From contig CM074858.1 in the NCBI GenBank assembly GCA_037501455.1, positions 47,985,001 through 48,049,000 on the forward strand: a stretch of DNA of 64,000 nt, read 5' to 3'. Within the stretch, counting starts at the first letter, position 1; every line of letters begins with the position of its first letter. The translations under genes were made by a program, and so were the position numbers. The notes under the pieces were generated by a model, which did not search any database, was not told the origin of the DNA, and saw only the letters and a program-made list of their open reading frames with translations. This document shows, piece by piece, positions 48,201 through 60,400 of this stretch. The DNA comes from Lantana camara (Eukaryota > Streptophyta > Magnoliopsida > Lamiales > Verbenaceae).

Positions 48201-48719
48201 ATGAAAGCTGCCCAGGACAGGCAGAAGAGTTATGCTGATCGACGAAGAAGGGATTTGGAATTCACAGTGGGCGAAAAGGTATTTCTGAAGGCATCACCAA
48301 GGAAAGGGTTTTCCCGAATTGGGAAAGGTGGAAAATTAAACACGAGATATGTTAGACCGTATGAGATACTAGAGAGAGTCGGACCGACTGCGTATAGATT
48401 GGATTTGCCTGTAGGTCTAACAGGAATCCACAACGTATTTCATGTATCTCAGCTTCGCAAGTGTTTCTCGGATGAGACAGAGGTTGTGCCGATAGAGGAG
48501 ATACCGTTAGAACCGGATTTGACTTATGTTTTGAAGCCCGCTAAGATTCTAGACAGGAAGTTTCAAGAGTTAAGGAATAGAAGATTCCTTTGGTTAAAGT
48601 CCTTTGGAAGGGACATGGGACAGAAGAGGCAACCTGGGAGACAGAAGAGAAAATGCAGAAACATCACCCTGAGTTGTTTGCAGTTACAGCAGAAGAATCT
48701 GAGGACAGATTCTCTTTAA
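45221..48719 (+). pseudogene. pol: pol of the young chromovirus (PR, RT, RNase H, IN, chromodomain), broken
   Basis: Same frame as gag. Protease motif DPGATHSF begins at 45398; RT has PFGLTNA and the FIDD box (about 46390-46400); RNase H has TDAS and TDHKSL; integrase has an HHCC finger and the D,D,E residues (MDFVTG, SDRDPKF, DGQSER); the C-terminus has the IHNVFHVSQLRK motif and a chromodomain. Damage: TAA at 46871-46873 inside RNase H, a frame change between about 48130 and 48160 with apparent loss of several residues after integrase, and a second one-base shift near 48583 inside the chromodomain. Reads as a recent copy of an already disabled template. Confidence 0.92.
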
Positions 48720-48730
48720 GGAGGGGTGAT
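48715..48730 (+). other. Polypurine tract
   Basis: TTTAAGGAGGGGTGAT, ending at the 3' LTR boundary. Confidence 0.87.
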
Positions 48731-51700
48731 TGTAACAGCCCAAAACAGGGCCTGGATGAAAACAGTAAGTTAAGGCAGTGGTAAAGCGTTTATAGACCGT
48801 GATCCAACTTTTTGAATCATCGTGCGTTGCATTCTTACATGAACTTTGTGCTCGTATATGATCTGACATGCTTTAAGGGGGAATTCTTGACCTTTGATTC
48901 AGTTTACTATTCATAACCCGAGCCTACCTTGTTCATATTGCTACTCGAACCCTAGAGGTTCATCACACATGTTTCCTAATCGTTTGAACTTGTTTCCCGA
49001 ACTCAGAAAGTCTTTCTTGAACCATAAGGGTATTTTTGGAACTTACCGACCAAAGTTACTATTCATCAGAAAATGAGCTTTTGATTCTGATACCTTTTTC
49101 AACCCAAGTTACAGTCGAATCGATCCTTGAGTCGAGACGAGTCTTTTGATATTATTCTTGGCTTGGAAATCCATTCCGGAACTTTGTTTTATTGAAAACG
49201 TTTTTGAAAACCTTAGTTTACTATTCCTTTTACGAACGGTTTTCATTCGGAAAATGTTTTCTCTTCGGATTTGCACTACTTGAGCTATTTCAAGATTTTT
49301 GAGATGTTTTACAACTCTTGATTCAAACCCTAGCTTGAAATTTTGAAGCGTACGTTCGTACGTGAGAATTCACTATTCATCCTACGTTTTCAACTTTTTA
49401 ACGGTAAAACGTTTTATAGTCGATTTTGGACTCAAAACGCTTCTCGATTTATTTCTTGAATTTTGGAAGCAATCCGGACTTGAAAATCATTCTAGAAAGT
49501 CGTTTTTCACTCATGTCGAGTTTCGAGCTCAAAACTTTTATTCACTAAAACTAATGTATCTTTCAAACGGTAAATCCGATTTCGACGAATGAATATGCGT
49601 TTCGAAGCTAATTTTCTTGCCGTCGGAATGGTTAAACTTCCAGCCACTTATCCTCTAGCCTTGGGGGACGAAATTATAGAAATACGCCCAGCAGCCCATT
49701 TTTAGCTTCAACATCCCTAAAGCTTCTAGAAGATACAAGTGGATGAACTCTTGTTTTGCTCTCCTACCCTTAAGCCATCTCTAATTGCAAGGTGAGGGGC
49801 TTCTTCACACCTATATATACCCCTCTCATGGCATTTGAATCCTTGCTCAAAGTCTTGTGTTAACAAGCACTCCTCTCTCCCTCCTTTCCCCTCTTGCCTT
49901 CGGCATCCCCTCCCCTTGTAGCTAGGTTAGTTTGTTTTGTTTATGTTATGTTAGTTTAGTTTATGTTTTTATGTTATGGTATGTTTATATTATGTTTAGG
50001 TTGGGTCTTAGGGTCTTCCCTAAGCCATATAGGATTTTATTTTATGCATTTATTATATAGTTTTCATGATATGTTTGTGTAGTTGTTTATATGTTCTAAT
50101 TGTTTAGTATATGCTTGAATATGTTATGAATTGCTCTAGTATATGCTATGATCATGTGATATGCTTGTTATATTATGAGAATTGATGCATGATTATGGAA
50201 TTTGAATTATGTTCATGCATGTTAGCTAATGGAATAGTGATTTACAATTTATTATGTCACAACTTGTTACATGTTGATATGGAATTAAATTGTTACATGT
50301 TACATGCCTAAAGGTTTATGATATATGATATGATATGATATGAGATATGTTGTGACATGTTGTCACATTGTTATATGACTCTTGAATTATGAATTGAGCT
50401 TATGGTATGATTTGGATTAATGGATTAGTGCCTTGATCATGTTATACACTTTAATAGTGTCACATGTTATAACCTAAGATAGATTAGTGTTTCATAACTT
50501 GATCTTATGCCTTAATTGGATCTCTTAACTATAGGTTATACCTTTAACCTAGATCACATTTGATTATATTAACATGAACTTGAAACTATAGGTTATAATC
50601 AAGATCATAATTTAATTAGGGTGTGTGTGTGTGTGCATGCCGTGTGTGTGTGTGTGTGTTCGTGCATGGTGTGTGTGTGTACCGTGTGTGTGTGGGTGTG
50701 TGTATAGTAAGGGTTTGACCCGACCCTTTGACCCGACATGTGAATAGTAACCGGTGAATAGTAAGCGTGAATAGTAATCTTGAATAGTACTTTTGAATAG
50801 TGCTTTTGAATAGTAAAAATGAATTAAAACTTGTGCTTTCTCTATAGACATTTGCACCTAGGGTTTCCATATCCAGCGTCTAAAATGTGTTTTAAAAATG
50901 TGTTTTCTTTCGTGGACTTGTTTCTTTACCTAAGGTTTGTGATAGGATTCATAATTTGACTAAAGCTTACTCGGTTATAGTAAGATCATAGTCTAATGTT
51001 AAGAGTAACTCACTTTGACGTATTCCTTTGTGTGTTACCTTTCTTGAATACCTTAAATGGTATTACTCTCTTGTGTTACATGTTCCTTGTTCATTTGTTT
51101 CTTGCATTTCATATGCATCTTGGTTAGTAGTGGGTCTTAGTTCTTAAGCTCACTCTAGTACGCCACCTACAGGAGTTAAAGTTGAGCACTGGGATCCCCA
51201 GGGCACCGCATAATCTGTCTACCTACCTTTTGTTACTATTAGGTGAGGTGAAGTTATAAATGTTTTCCAACTGGAACCACGATTATACTATCGTATCATA
51301 TGTTTTGAAATTCAAAGCTAAACCTTGTTTTGAACTATCCCTTTTATCGGGACATTCTCTTGAAAGGATCATTCATACTTTAATAGTATACATTGATCAA
51401 CAGTACATGTTTTCCAAAGTTCTGCATTCTTGTTTAAAGACAGTTACATGTTTGCATATGTTTTCAAAGTACAGACAGAATAACATGTTTTCAGACAGAA
51501 TCATATGTTTTACAGACAGCATCATATGTTACAGTTACAGTTTCACATGTTATAGTTAGCATACTAGAGTGTTACTCTGGTCACTGCTAATCTTAAATGC
51601 AAGCATACAGTTTACAGTTTGGGCCCGGCGGTTATGTGTGGAGGTGATGCTCGGGAGGTGAGCGCCAACGACATCACCAATACCGGCCGCCACACTTAGA

Positions 51701-52879
51701 CTATTGACACCGACTTTTAACAGGAGGTTTGTTAAGTCAGGACAATTTGTCTGGGAACGGACAACAAATCTGTTCCCATTACATGTTTATAGGTCGCCTA
51801 GGGCTAGCTACCCGAAGTGACAACCGGTGGAGGATGGTGCATGTTTGTATGCGTTGGTAAGAGTTGTTGTTGACCTTGGTCCGATAGTCTACTATGTGCG
51901 GAGTTGTTGTTGACCTTGGTCCGATGCTCTACTATATGTGGGGTTATTGTTGATCTTGGTCCGATACTCTACTAAACGTGGAATTATCGTTGATCCTGGT
52001 CCGACACTCTACCGAATCATGTTTTCTGGAGTAAGGATGGAGGAGCCTAGCTTGCGGGCAAAATTCTGTTTCAAAAAGGATGGTTCATATCTGGAAAAGT
52101 TCACTTTACCCTTATCCCGTTTTATGAAAGAACTATGAACCATCAACAGCATATGTGTGCGCGTGTGATAGCATTCATGAAAATGTTTTATAACGTGCAT
52201 TCTTTTACAGCATCGCATTCAAAGAGTTTTATCAACCGAACTTGTTTCGAGTTCTTCTTTAAAGCATCGCATTTAACAGTTTCGAACTTTACTTCAAGTT
52301 CTTTAATTCAGTACTTTCTTTAAAGTATTCCCTCACTTAGTCCTTTTGACTAATACCTCTCCCGTTTTCTTGCCTCGTGGTTTCAGGTCTTGCAGCCGCA
52401 GTCTAGAGGTATCTTGAAGCTCTAGATTGTCATTTTTGTTTCAGCCAGGACTTAGTATTACTTCCTCTTTTGCGTCCTGCATATGTTTTATGGCTGCATC
52501 ACTTAATGTTTCTGTTTATGTTTTTGAATACTTGAGTATCTTTGTTATACTCTTTCTGCTACTCTGTTACCGATACATTGAACTCTGCTATATCGGTACT
52601 TATATGTGAATCTGTTATATGTTCTGATATACCGAGTCTCTCTTACACGATCAATATGTTCTTGCTTGTTACATGCCATCACGCACATGTTTTGAAAAGT
52701 TTTAAAATACTCTGATTTTCCGCTGCATAGCCACATCGTTGTACATGTATAGTTCTGATAGACAACCGTTCGCTGGAGTATTTCTTGAGTGATGGCTCAC
52801 ACCATTACTTGAGAGGTGCTTCAGTGCGGGGGTTGAGACGCCGCTCTCCTCTTGTTCTGGTACGGGTGGGGGCGTTACA
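48731..52879 (+). repeat. 3' LTR of the young chromovirus (4149 bp)
   Basis: About 99.3% identical to the 5' LTR by hand count. One substitution falls in the acceptor hairpin (52337-52353) and changes a U-G pair to U-A, so pairing is kept. The TATA-like box is at 49811-49820 and the 40-bp tandem repeat starts near 51862. Confidence 0.95.
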
Positions 52880-53404
52880 GTGTGAGTGTGTTAGCCTCCT
52901 CACTAGTCTTTAGGACTGACCCCTCCTCGTTGTCTTTTTTCCCCCTTTTGTTTCTTCGAGTTTGTAGGTGCAGGTTCGGTTTGAGCTAGGCGGTAGTTTC
53001 TTTTGATTTGTCCGAGTCTTAGTTCGAGTCCTTTAGCATTCTGCACCTTTACTTTTCCGTTTTGGTATTATGTTAAGTATGAATATGTATATGAATTGCG
53101 AGGTATGAATTATGAAATTATGAACTTGTAAGATTTATTTGGCCCGGGATCGGTATATTTGTATAAGTATGTAATTTAATTGAATTAGTTGGATATTATA
53201 TGTATGTTTGTTGATCCTGTAGCTTCCGCAAGTGTTTTGATTTTTGTTGCGCACTCTGAATTAGGTTCTAGACCGCCTTGCTTAGGTGTGATTTTGTATG
53301 TCACCCGTTCACTGTAGTTTGATGCGTGTATGGAGTTTCTATTTCATTACACCCGTTGGGTTATGGTGCGGGGGATGTAGTGCTCTGCACTCCGGGGTGC
53401 TACA
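52880..53404 (+). repeat. 5' LTR, right part
   Basis: Resumes after the second GTGTG copy (52880-52884). Contains the hairpin 52904-52918, a pyrimidine-rich tract, acceptors TTTGTAG ending 52967 and GTGCAG ending 52973, the GCTAGGCGG block, the U5 block, and ends GGGGTGCTACA at 53404. Confidence 0.8.
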
Positions 53405-53411
53405 TCTAAAG

Positions 53412-53424
53412 TGGTATCTGAGCT
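53412..53424 (+). other. Primer-binding site with one mismatch
   Basis: TGGTATCTGAGCT, differing from the initiator tRNA-Met complement at one position, 7 bp after the LTR. A long hairpin with GCAA loop (53420-53446; GAGCTC and CGGTT arms) overlaps it. Confidence 0.8.
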
Positions 53425-53535
53425 CTCGGTTGCAAAACCGGAGCTCTTGTGTCGTGTCGGGTGTCAGGTTTGTCTAGGTCGTTTGGCTTAGGATTATGTT
53501 TTTGTTTACATTCACTATCTCATTTATGTGAATTA
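53425..53535 (+). other. Interior of the interrupted element, 5' end
   Basis: Leader after the primer site, ending with the left AATTA duplication (53531-53535). It resembles the leaders at 60781 and 18311-18510. Confidence 0.6.
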
Positions 53536-56500
53536 TGTGACGCCCCGCTTCTCGATCAAGGTATGTTTTGGTACGAGAGTGAACGATTTACCTTGCTTTG
53601 CATGATTTATGTGAAATTATACCTCAATTTGATCGTCGTTTTGTGCTTATGTGAAATCTATGATTTGCATGGTATTTGTGACTTCTTGATATGTTAATTA
53701 CGTGTTCGTATAGTCCTTGTTGAGCTTTGATAGCATGCTTCGCGATTAAACGAAACTATGTGCCTATTTGGATATTTAAAGTATAATTAGGGACAAATTG
53801 GTAAATTTATATTATCAAGCCTGGATCTAGTTAGAACTTAATGAATTTGGGTATATAATTTGATTATGAGTTCGTGGGTTCTTGAATCGCTCAATTCGTA
53901 GTTCGGATGAAGAAGTTATGGCCATTTTACGAAAAGTCAACCTTTTAAGCCTCAATTGTTGACCTGCGACCCAATTTCGAATTTAACATAATTTGAGACC
54001 TAATTTCACTTATAACCCGCTCCAATTGACCCGGTTTGTGACCCAAATAGCTAACCCAATTTGTTAAATCAGATTTTAACATTCCAAAACCCATATTACG
54101 TTATTTTGCAAGATTCAAACTCACTTTCCTCTCAACCCATTCATATTCTCTCAAGAACACCAAGAACATCTTCAAGCACTCCCAAGAGACAAGATTGAAG
54201 ATTCAATCTGGAGATTCAAGATTAAAGAACTCGACTTTCTCTTCGATTTCCAGCTCTTAAGGTAAGGTTTATGTGCTTTTTTGTTGGGTTTGTGTTCTTG
54301 AAGGTTTTGAGCTTATATTTGATCTAGGGTTCTTATTTGTTGGATTGAATTCGAATTTCTTGTTGGAAATATGTTTATTTTGGTGTTAGAAACATTTTAG
54401 TATAAGAATTTCTTGTTTTTATGCTCTTATGTGAAATCCACTATTTTTTACCTTTGAAGCTTTTATGAAGGATTCTTGCATGTTCATGTTCCTGTGTGTT
54501 TTAGCTTGATTTCGTGTTGGATTCTTGTTCCTTAAGTAATATCATGAAGAATGTGATTAATTCCCTTAAGCTTCTCTCATGATTGAGGATTTCACCATTG
54601 TTGAGCTTGAAACTTGAATGACTTGAAGAAAATGATGTTCTTGTGTGAAATTATTGAATTTCTTGATGATTATGTGTTCTAAGGTGTCCTTGACATGTTA
54701 TTCAATGTTAATTGATGTTTATTCATGTTGTATAAGTTTCAAAGCATGATTTTGGAGTATTTAGAATGCATTTTCGTCATTTTTTTAGCATATGTTCGTA
54801 TTTGAGGTTTTGCTCGAGTTGTGTCTCTGTACCGAGACATGACTATGTCTCAATTTTGGCTTAAGGAGAGACACGCCCGTGTCTCAAGGTAGATTTCAAA
54901 CCATTTTGGTTTTATACCGAGATACGGCCGTGTCTCACTTTACACTACGGGGGAGACACGGCCGTGTCTCACCTCTTTTGTGTAACTGCTGTTCATTTTG
55001 CTTTTCGTTCGCTTATTTCGTTATTTCCTTGCTTTATTTTCACTTCCATTACACTACCTACACCCCTAGTATAATATGTTATACTTGGAATCATGATTAT
55101 ACATGTTGTAATGCCTTGCATACCTCGATCATGTGTAATAATGTGCTAAGAATGATTCACATGTTATTATTGCTTATCTTATGACTTGAAAGCTTGTAAT
55201 TGCTACACTTATGTTATCTTTGGACATTCATAGTGCATCATTAGCGTATTTACATTTACTTTGAAACTGTGCATCGTTTGAATTGGTTTCGAGTCGTGTC
55301 TTACCCTTGTTAGTACGTTTGTCTTGTTAGGTGGTGAGTCTCCGGACGAGTAGCTTGTTTGCTCATGGTTGGCCTTCGAAGTTCTTGGTAAAGGTGAGGA
55401 GTTATGATATAAAATGTTTTCAAAATTGTGGACACATATGACCTATCATGTTTGATGATTTAGACCTCCGTTTTCAAAGCATATATGTAGGCTTTATAAG
55501 CCAAGTTTTGTGTGCATTGCTCGTATTACGGTTATTGTATATGGAAAATGGTTTGAAAGTAAAATTTGAGTTGGTATATTGGATAAGTTCCCAAAATGCT
55601 CTTCGAACTTTCATTGAATATTATATACGTAAGAGTTGTGTAGCGAGATTTTTTGCCCCATGCAAGGACGCTTGCTTAGGTGGATGTTCTAGCGCTTGGG
55701 GACCAAGGTGAGTGATATTCCAGGAAGGAAAGGGCCGACGGAGGTCCTCATTCAAAGTTCCCACATGTAAGAACTTATTAACTAAAACTCCGAGGAGGTT
55801 TCGGGGTTAAGGTTTGCAAGGGAGAGGCCATTTTCATGGACCCCTCTCTTCATATGGTAAGGATATTCGGGGGCTGTACACCCACGACATCAATGGTGTA
55901 AGGATGGATTGGTTTGATTTCGATTGGTTTGAGAAGTAAGGATGGAATGCTCGTACTTGCCGAGTCGGTGCTTTGGTTCATGATTCGTGTTATAAAATTT
56001 GCATTTGTTTTGAAAATAAGTTGGATCATGAACGTCTTTGTTTTGAGCATGCATTGAACCTCTTACAGTACCTATATTATGTAACTTCTCCTCACCGGTT
56101 CCTTTTGAACTGACTTAACTTACCTTCGTGTCCGCTGGTTGCATTTTGGAGTCAAGTTAGGTGGGGTCTTGTTGAGTGTCTTGTCTTTGAGTCTAGTTTG
56201 TACTCGTTGTGCTTGTAGCATACTTTACCTTTTATGTTATGTTTCGGGATTTATGTATTTAGTATGTATGATATTTTATTATGCTAGTTTGGACCGTGTT
56301 GGTCATTACATTTCGTACTTTGAGCATTTTGTCACGGTCACTTTATTTGATGAATGAATGAATTTTATGCACGTGTTAGGTTTTGATTTAAGCTTCCGCA
56401 TACTTGTGTTTGAATTACTTGCTTTGTGAGTCTAGTACCGCCTAGCTAGGATGTCTGTTTATCACCGCTTGCTTCGGTCTTGGCGGGTATATGGATAGCA

Positions 56501-56564
56501 ATTCTATATACAAGCTAGGTCTGTAGCGCGGGATAGGCGTAGATGCCCTCGTGGGGTAGTTACA
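53536..56564 (+). mobile_element. Solo LTR (3.0 kb)
   Basis: Ends TGTGACGCCC and GGGGTAGTTACA with perfect duplication AATTA (53531-53535, 56565-56569) and no adjacent primer site or polypurine tract. Signals: donor TTAAG|GTAAGG at 54261/54262; palindromes 54834-54970; acceptor GTTAG ending 55330; middle block 55331-55393 ending AAAG|GTGAGG; stem-loop arms 55710-55715 and 55748-55753; hairpin 56096-56112. The final acceptor has decayed (TTGCAT). Confidence 0.9.
54834..54970. repeat. Palindrome array, GAGACACGGCCGTGTCTC type
   Basis: Four 18-bp sites at 54834-54851, 54868-54885, 54919-54936 and 54953-54970. The last is a perfect palindrome. Confidence 0.88.
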
Positions 56565-57470
56565 AATTATTTGTTATTACTTGTGTTAATTGTGCACATG
56601 AACATGCAGAAAACCCTGCATGCATCGATATCCCCTGTGTTATGCCTAATTAGCTTGGATACCCACTGTGTTATGCCAAATTAGCAGTCTGAACTCTGTG
56701 ATTTGAAAATTCTCAAAGAGAACCCTGTGATTATATAAATTAGCACTAAAACCCTGTGATTGTATTAAAGTTAGCACTCAAAACCCTACAACCACAACTG
56801 TAGGGTTTGAAATTCTAATTGAGTGCTAATTTATTACAATCATAGGGTTCGCTTTGAGAATTTTGAAACCACAGGGTTCTGAGTGCTAATTAGGTATATC
56901 ACAGGGTTTTTGATGCAATAAACTCTTCTTGGAAATTGTGTTTTATTTCCGGATATTGTTCTAGTAATCAACAAATATCACTGGGGAAAAAGGATAAAGG
57001 AAACAAGTGCTTTCAGTCTCCAAGAAGATTAGAGAATTTTGGACCTCCGAAGTGAATTGAAGATGATGATGTCAAGACCGAGAAGGGATATCCCAGATGA
57101 TATGGTTTTGGAAAACTTGTTTGGGGAAGTTCCAAGAAAGGTGAAGTACATCTTCCATTTAAATTCAAGGTCGAGCTTCAAGGTATTTTAAGAGAATGAA
57201 ATTGAAATTCAAAAAGTTCGAGAAAAGAATTTCATTCGAGTAAATCCCTCCAATCTCAATGACAAGAAGACTTCAAGAATTCTTAAATCTTGAAGAAGAA
57301 TTGAAGAAGAAATGATTTTAGATTATTGTTCACGAGATCAAGTACCGATGAAGACGGATCTAAGGTTCGAAGTTATACACAAGGGCGTAGGAAATATCTA
57401 ACAGATTTTCGAGCTCCAGAGATACCTATGTGGTTCGAAGAGATAAAAGAGACGGTTAAGAAGAGATGAA
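56565..57470 (+). other. Interior of the interrupted element, with foldback repeat
   Basis: Non-coding. Resumes the interior after the solo LTR; from about 56940 it is purine-rich like other LARD interiors. No convincing frame. Cut by the element at 57471. Confidence 0.6.
56612..56925. mobile_element. Foldback (inverted-repeat) element, MITE-like
   Basis: About 310 bp whose two halves are imperfect reverse complements around a centre near 56790. Repeated words (AACCCTGTGATT, AATTAGCACTCA) recur several times within each arm. Ends and target duplication are not clear. Confidence 0.6.
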
Positions 57471-60400
57471 TGTAACGCCCCAATTTTTAGACAGTCAGGT
57501 ACGCTCGACACGTGTGGGTTTCGAGCGTTAGGATTTTATTTTATTACTTTCGTTTATTCAACTTATATGTGTTATATTAATTTTATAAATTGTATCCCAC
57601 TATGTTTACGTGAAAATATGTGAAATATCTATCAATTTGGGAATTACTTTATAAATTGAATTCATTTGGTACGTGAAATAATTGTCGAACATGAATTATT
57701 TGCTTAATTGTCTTTAATTGAATATTCTTGTAAATTAAGGGACCAAATTGCATAACCTTTTCATGGATTTAATTGACCATTTATCAAACTACTTATACTT
57801 GATTGCATAACTTATACCTTTGGAGGATTTAATTGCAAATACTACATTTTCTCAAGAAATATCACGTTATATGCTTCTTCCATCTTCCATTCATTTCATT
57901 TCAACACATACACACCTCCTTATTTGCTCTCCTTCTACCGAGCCAAAACTTCCAAGAAGGGAAGAAGAATTTCATTATTTCAAGCTATTATTTTGGAGGA
58001 ATTATGAAATTTTGGAGCATCATCATCATCCATCTTCATCTCTTTTCTTCTTTTTCCACTCAAGGTAGATATGCTCATATTCATATGAATTCATGAATTA
58101 ACATGTGAAGCTAGGGTTGATGATTTAAACTTGATAATTTGTGTATTTGTTTTTAGAAGTATGATTACATGCTTGTACCTTGAATTTCATGTTCAAATCT
58201 TGAGATTTATGAAATTATATGATGAATTCATACATGAGCTTGAAATGATGATTATGATGATTAAAGTGTGGTTTGTGTGGTTATGTTGGGTTTTTATTAT
58301 ACGTTAAGCATGCATATATGTTCCTTTTCATGAATTATAGCATTTGGGATTTAATTATAAGAGTTTTGGTGAGATTTGGAATGTGATCATGCTTCCCCTG
58401 TTTTCCCGACACCCCTCCGCTGTTCCAATTGCTCTGGTTTTTCTACTGTAGTAAGTATTTGAAGTGTAGAATACTCTCCTTTTTACGGTTCGTTGATATC
58501 TATTTTCGTTTGGACTTATGGCCGTTTAAATTTGGTGCCGCCAAACTGTCACGAATCTGCATTAACCCAAATTTGGACCTAAGCCATTTTCATTCCGCTT
58601 TGAAATAAATTACGAGCCATACATCATCAGAAAGGTCTTTGTGTCTAGTTTCAAACCCAACAAACAAAACTCAATTCCAAATTCTAAAACTTAAAATATT
58701 TCAGTTTTCTGACAGCATGCGTATTTCCAAAAAAACTGGAAATGTGACAGCTTGTATCTAGTGACTTCAAATCCAATTTTCGAACTTATACAACCTCTTT
58801 TCTGAAAACTGTTTTAATGGAATATTCCTAACATATTAAGGTTTATCTCTGCCAAATTTCGCGTTCATCCGAGCTCGTATGATGCTTGAAAAAAATTCCG
58901 AACGACACTGCTGTTCTGTCCCCTATTTTGCCCTGTTTCTGATCTGATTTTTTCCGACTGAGCAGATGCTGTAAACCTTTGAATTTTAAAAAACTGTTTT
59001 ATATAAAAGTACCTATATATGTGCGGAGTATACCTACAAAATTTCAAAATTTTTCGACTTCGTTTGATGTGGTAAACTCACCTATCTTTGAAAGGTGTCA
59101 CTACAACAAAGTTGTTGTATTGTTTAAATTTGATCGAAAATCTATAATTTTATAGAAATATTTAGGAAATGAGAGCAATACCATTTAAAAGATATGGCTG
59201 TCTAGTTTTCTAGGAATTTGCGGTTCGTTAAAATACCTTTCGAGCAATAAGTTATGTTGAATTTTCTACAACGTGCGCATGTAAAGAATTTCTGCATAAA
59301 ATTGAGATTTTCACTTTCAATTCCAATGGTTTTATTGATCCCAATTTGTGATTACATGATCAATTACATGCCATAATATGAATATCTCATGCTACATTCG
59401 TGAATGCATGTCATCTCGTTACCTGATCATGCCGTGCGTCATATTTGGTACCATTATTGAGCCCTATCTCACGAGTGCACAAATGTTTCCATTTCTTATC
59501 CAGTTCTTCTCCAGGACGGAGATTGTTGATCATGAGCACGTTTATGGATCCATGAGTCGTCGTGTCGCCTGTCAGGTGAGGTTTAATTCTAGTTACATAG
59601 AACCTGTACAACCTATACGTGAGCTTTCGGCCAAAAGGTATTTATATTTATACTTTTCCATGAAACTACTCATGATTTCAAGCAAGTCACGTTTAATGCA
59701 ATCAAGCCATGTTCATGAAAACCAAGCAAGCCATATATCGTGCATGTTTTAGGCGAGTAAGCATGATTGTTCACTTTGGGCCCGAGGGTAGTGGCTTGAG
59801 CCAACTGGGAAAGCATGGGCTGACGGGTAACTCTCGCGCTATCCTCACTATATTGGGATGACCCCTGAATCCGCTAGGAGATTAGTGGAGGAAGGAGTTC
59901 CAGGGTTAGGGATTCATGTACCCTCTGCTCAACATGTCGTGGATGGTAAAGGCCAGCTACCTTTCCATCATTGGAGGGAGAAGGAGACTGGGGACGGGTC
60001 CGGCACCACGGATTGTCCTCGGGTTATTGCATGATTTCTATTCTTTGATTGTATTGCCTGAATACACTATCGCACTAATGCACGGTAATTGAATTGCATG
60101 ATCACCTATTGATTAATTAAGCAAGCATGATTTATTTACATTTGGAGTATGGTTGGAGAATGCCCTCACTCGTCGGGCCATGTATCGCATGAAATGAATT
60201 GAATGGGTAATTAAATTGGACAGTTGTATTCTCGGGCGAAGAATATCTCATTATTGAACTTATAGTCTTTTCTTTTCCAAATCTTTACCCGAGAATATAA
60301 CTTGCATATTAACTGCGCTAATATTTATTTAAACCCCTCACTCAGTCTTCCATAGACTGACGCCTCCACCTTTCAGGTACGTGCAGGTGCGTGCTAGGCG

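Larger units (their letters stand above)
38351..52879 (+). mobile_element. Ty3/gypsy chromovirus (Tekay/Del-like), young but defective, with extra ORF
   Basis: 14,529 bp: LTRs 38351-42499 and 48731-52879, both 4149 bp; primer site 42509-42520; extra ORF 42688-43368; gag from 44201; pol to about 48719; polypurine tract 48715-48730; perfect 5-bp duplication GTGTG (38346-38350, 52880-52884). My line-by-line comparison finds about 30 substitutions and two compensating microsatellite indels between the LTRs (about 0.7%), which makes this the youngest insertion here. Gag-pol has four nonsense codons and two frameshifts. Domain order and the C-terminal chromodomain motif support Tekay/Del. Confidence 0.95.
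35462..57470 (+). mobile_element. LARD-like LTR retrotransposon, 5' part, multiply interrupted
   Basis: 5' LTR 35462-38350 plus 52885-53404 (about 3.4 kb) is split by the element at 38351-52879. A primer site follows at 53412. The interior (53405-53535 and 56570-57470) is split by a solo LTR and a foldback repeat, and cut at 57471 by the next element. No gag-pol motif is seen. The first few bases of the LTR appear to be missing, replaced by the copia-like relic. Confidence 0.72.

Noticed and set aside
59100..59126. CACTACAACAAAG as a second CACTA end
   Set aside because: Lies inside an LTR with no subterminal repeats or partner; a short chance match.
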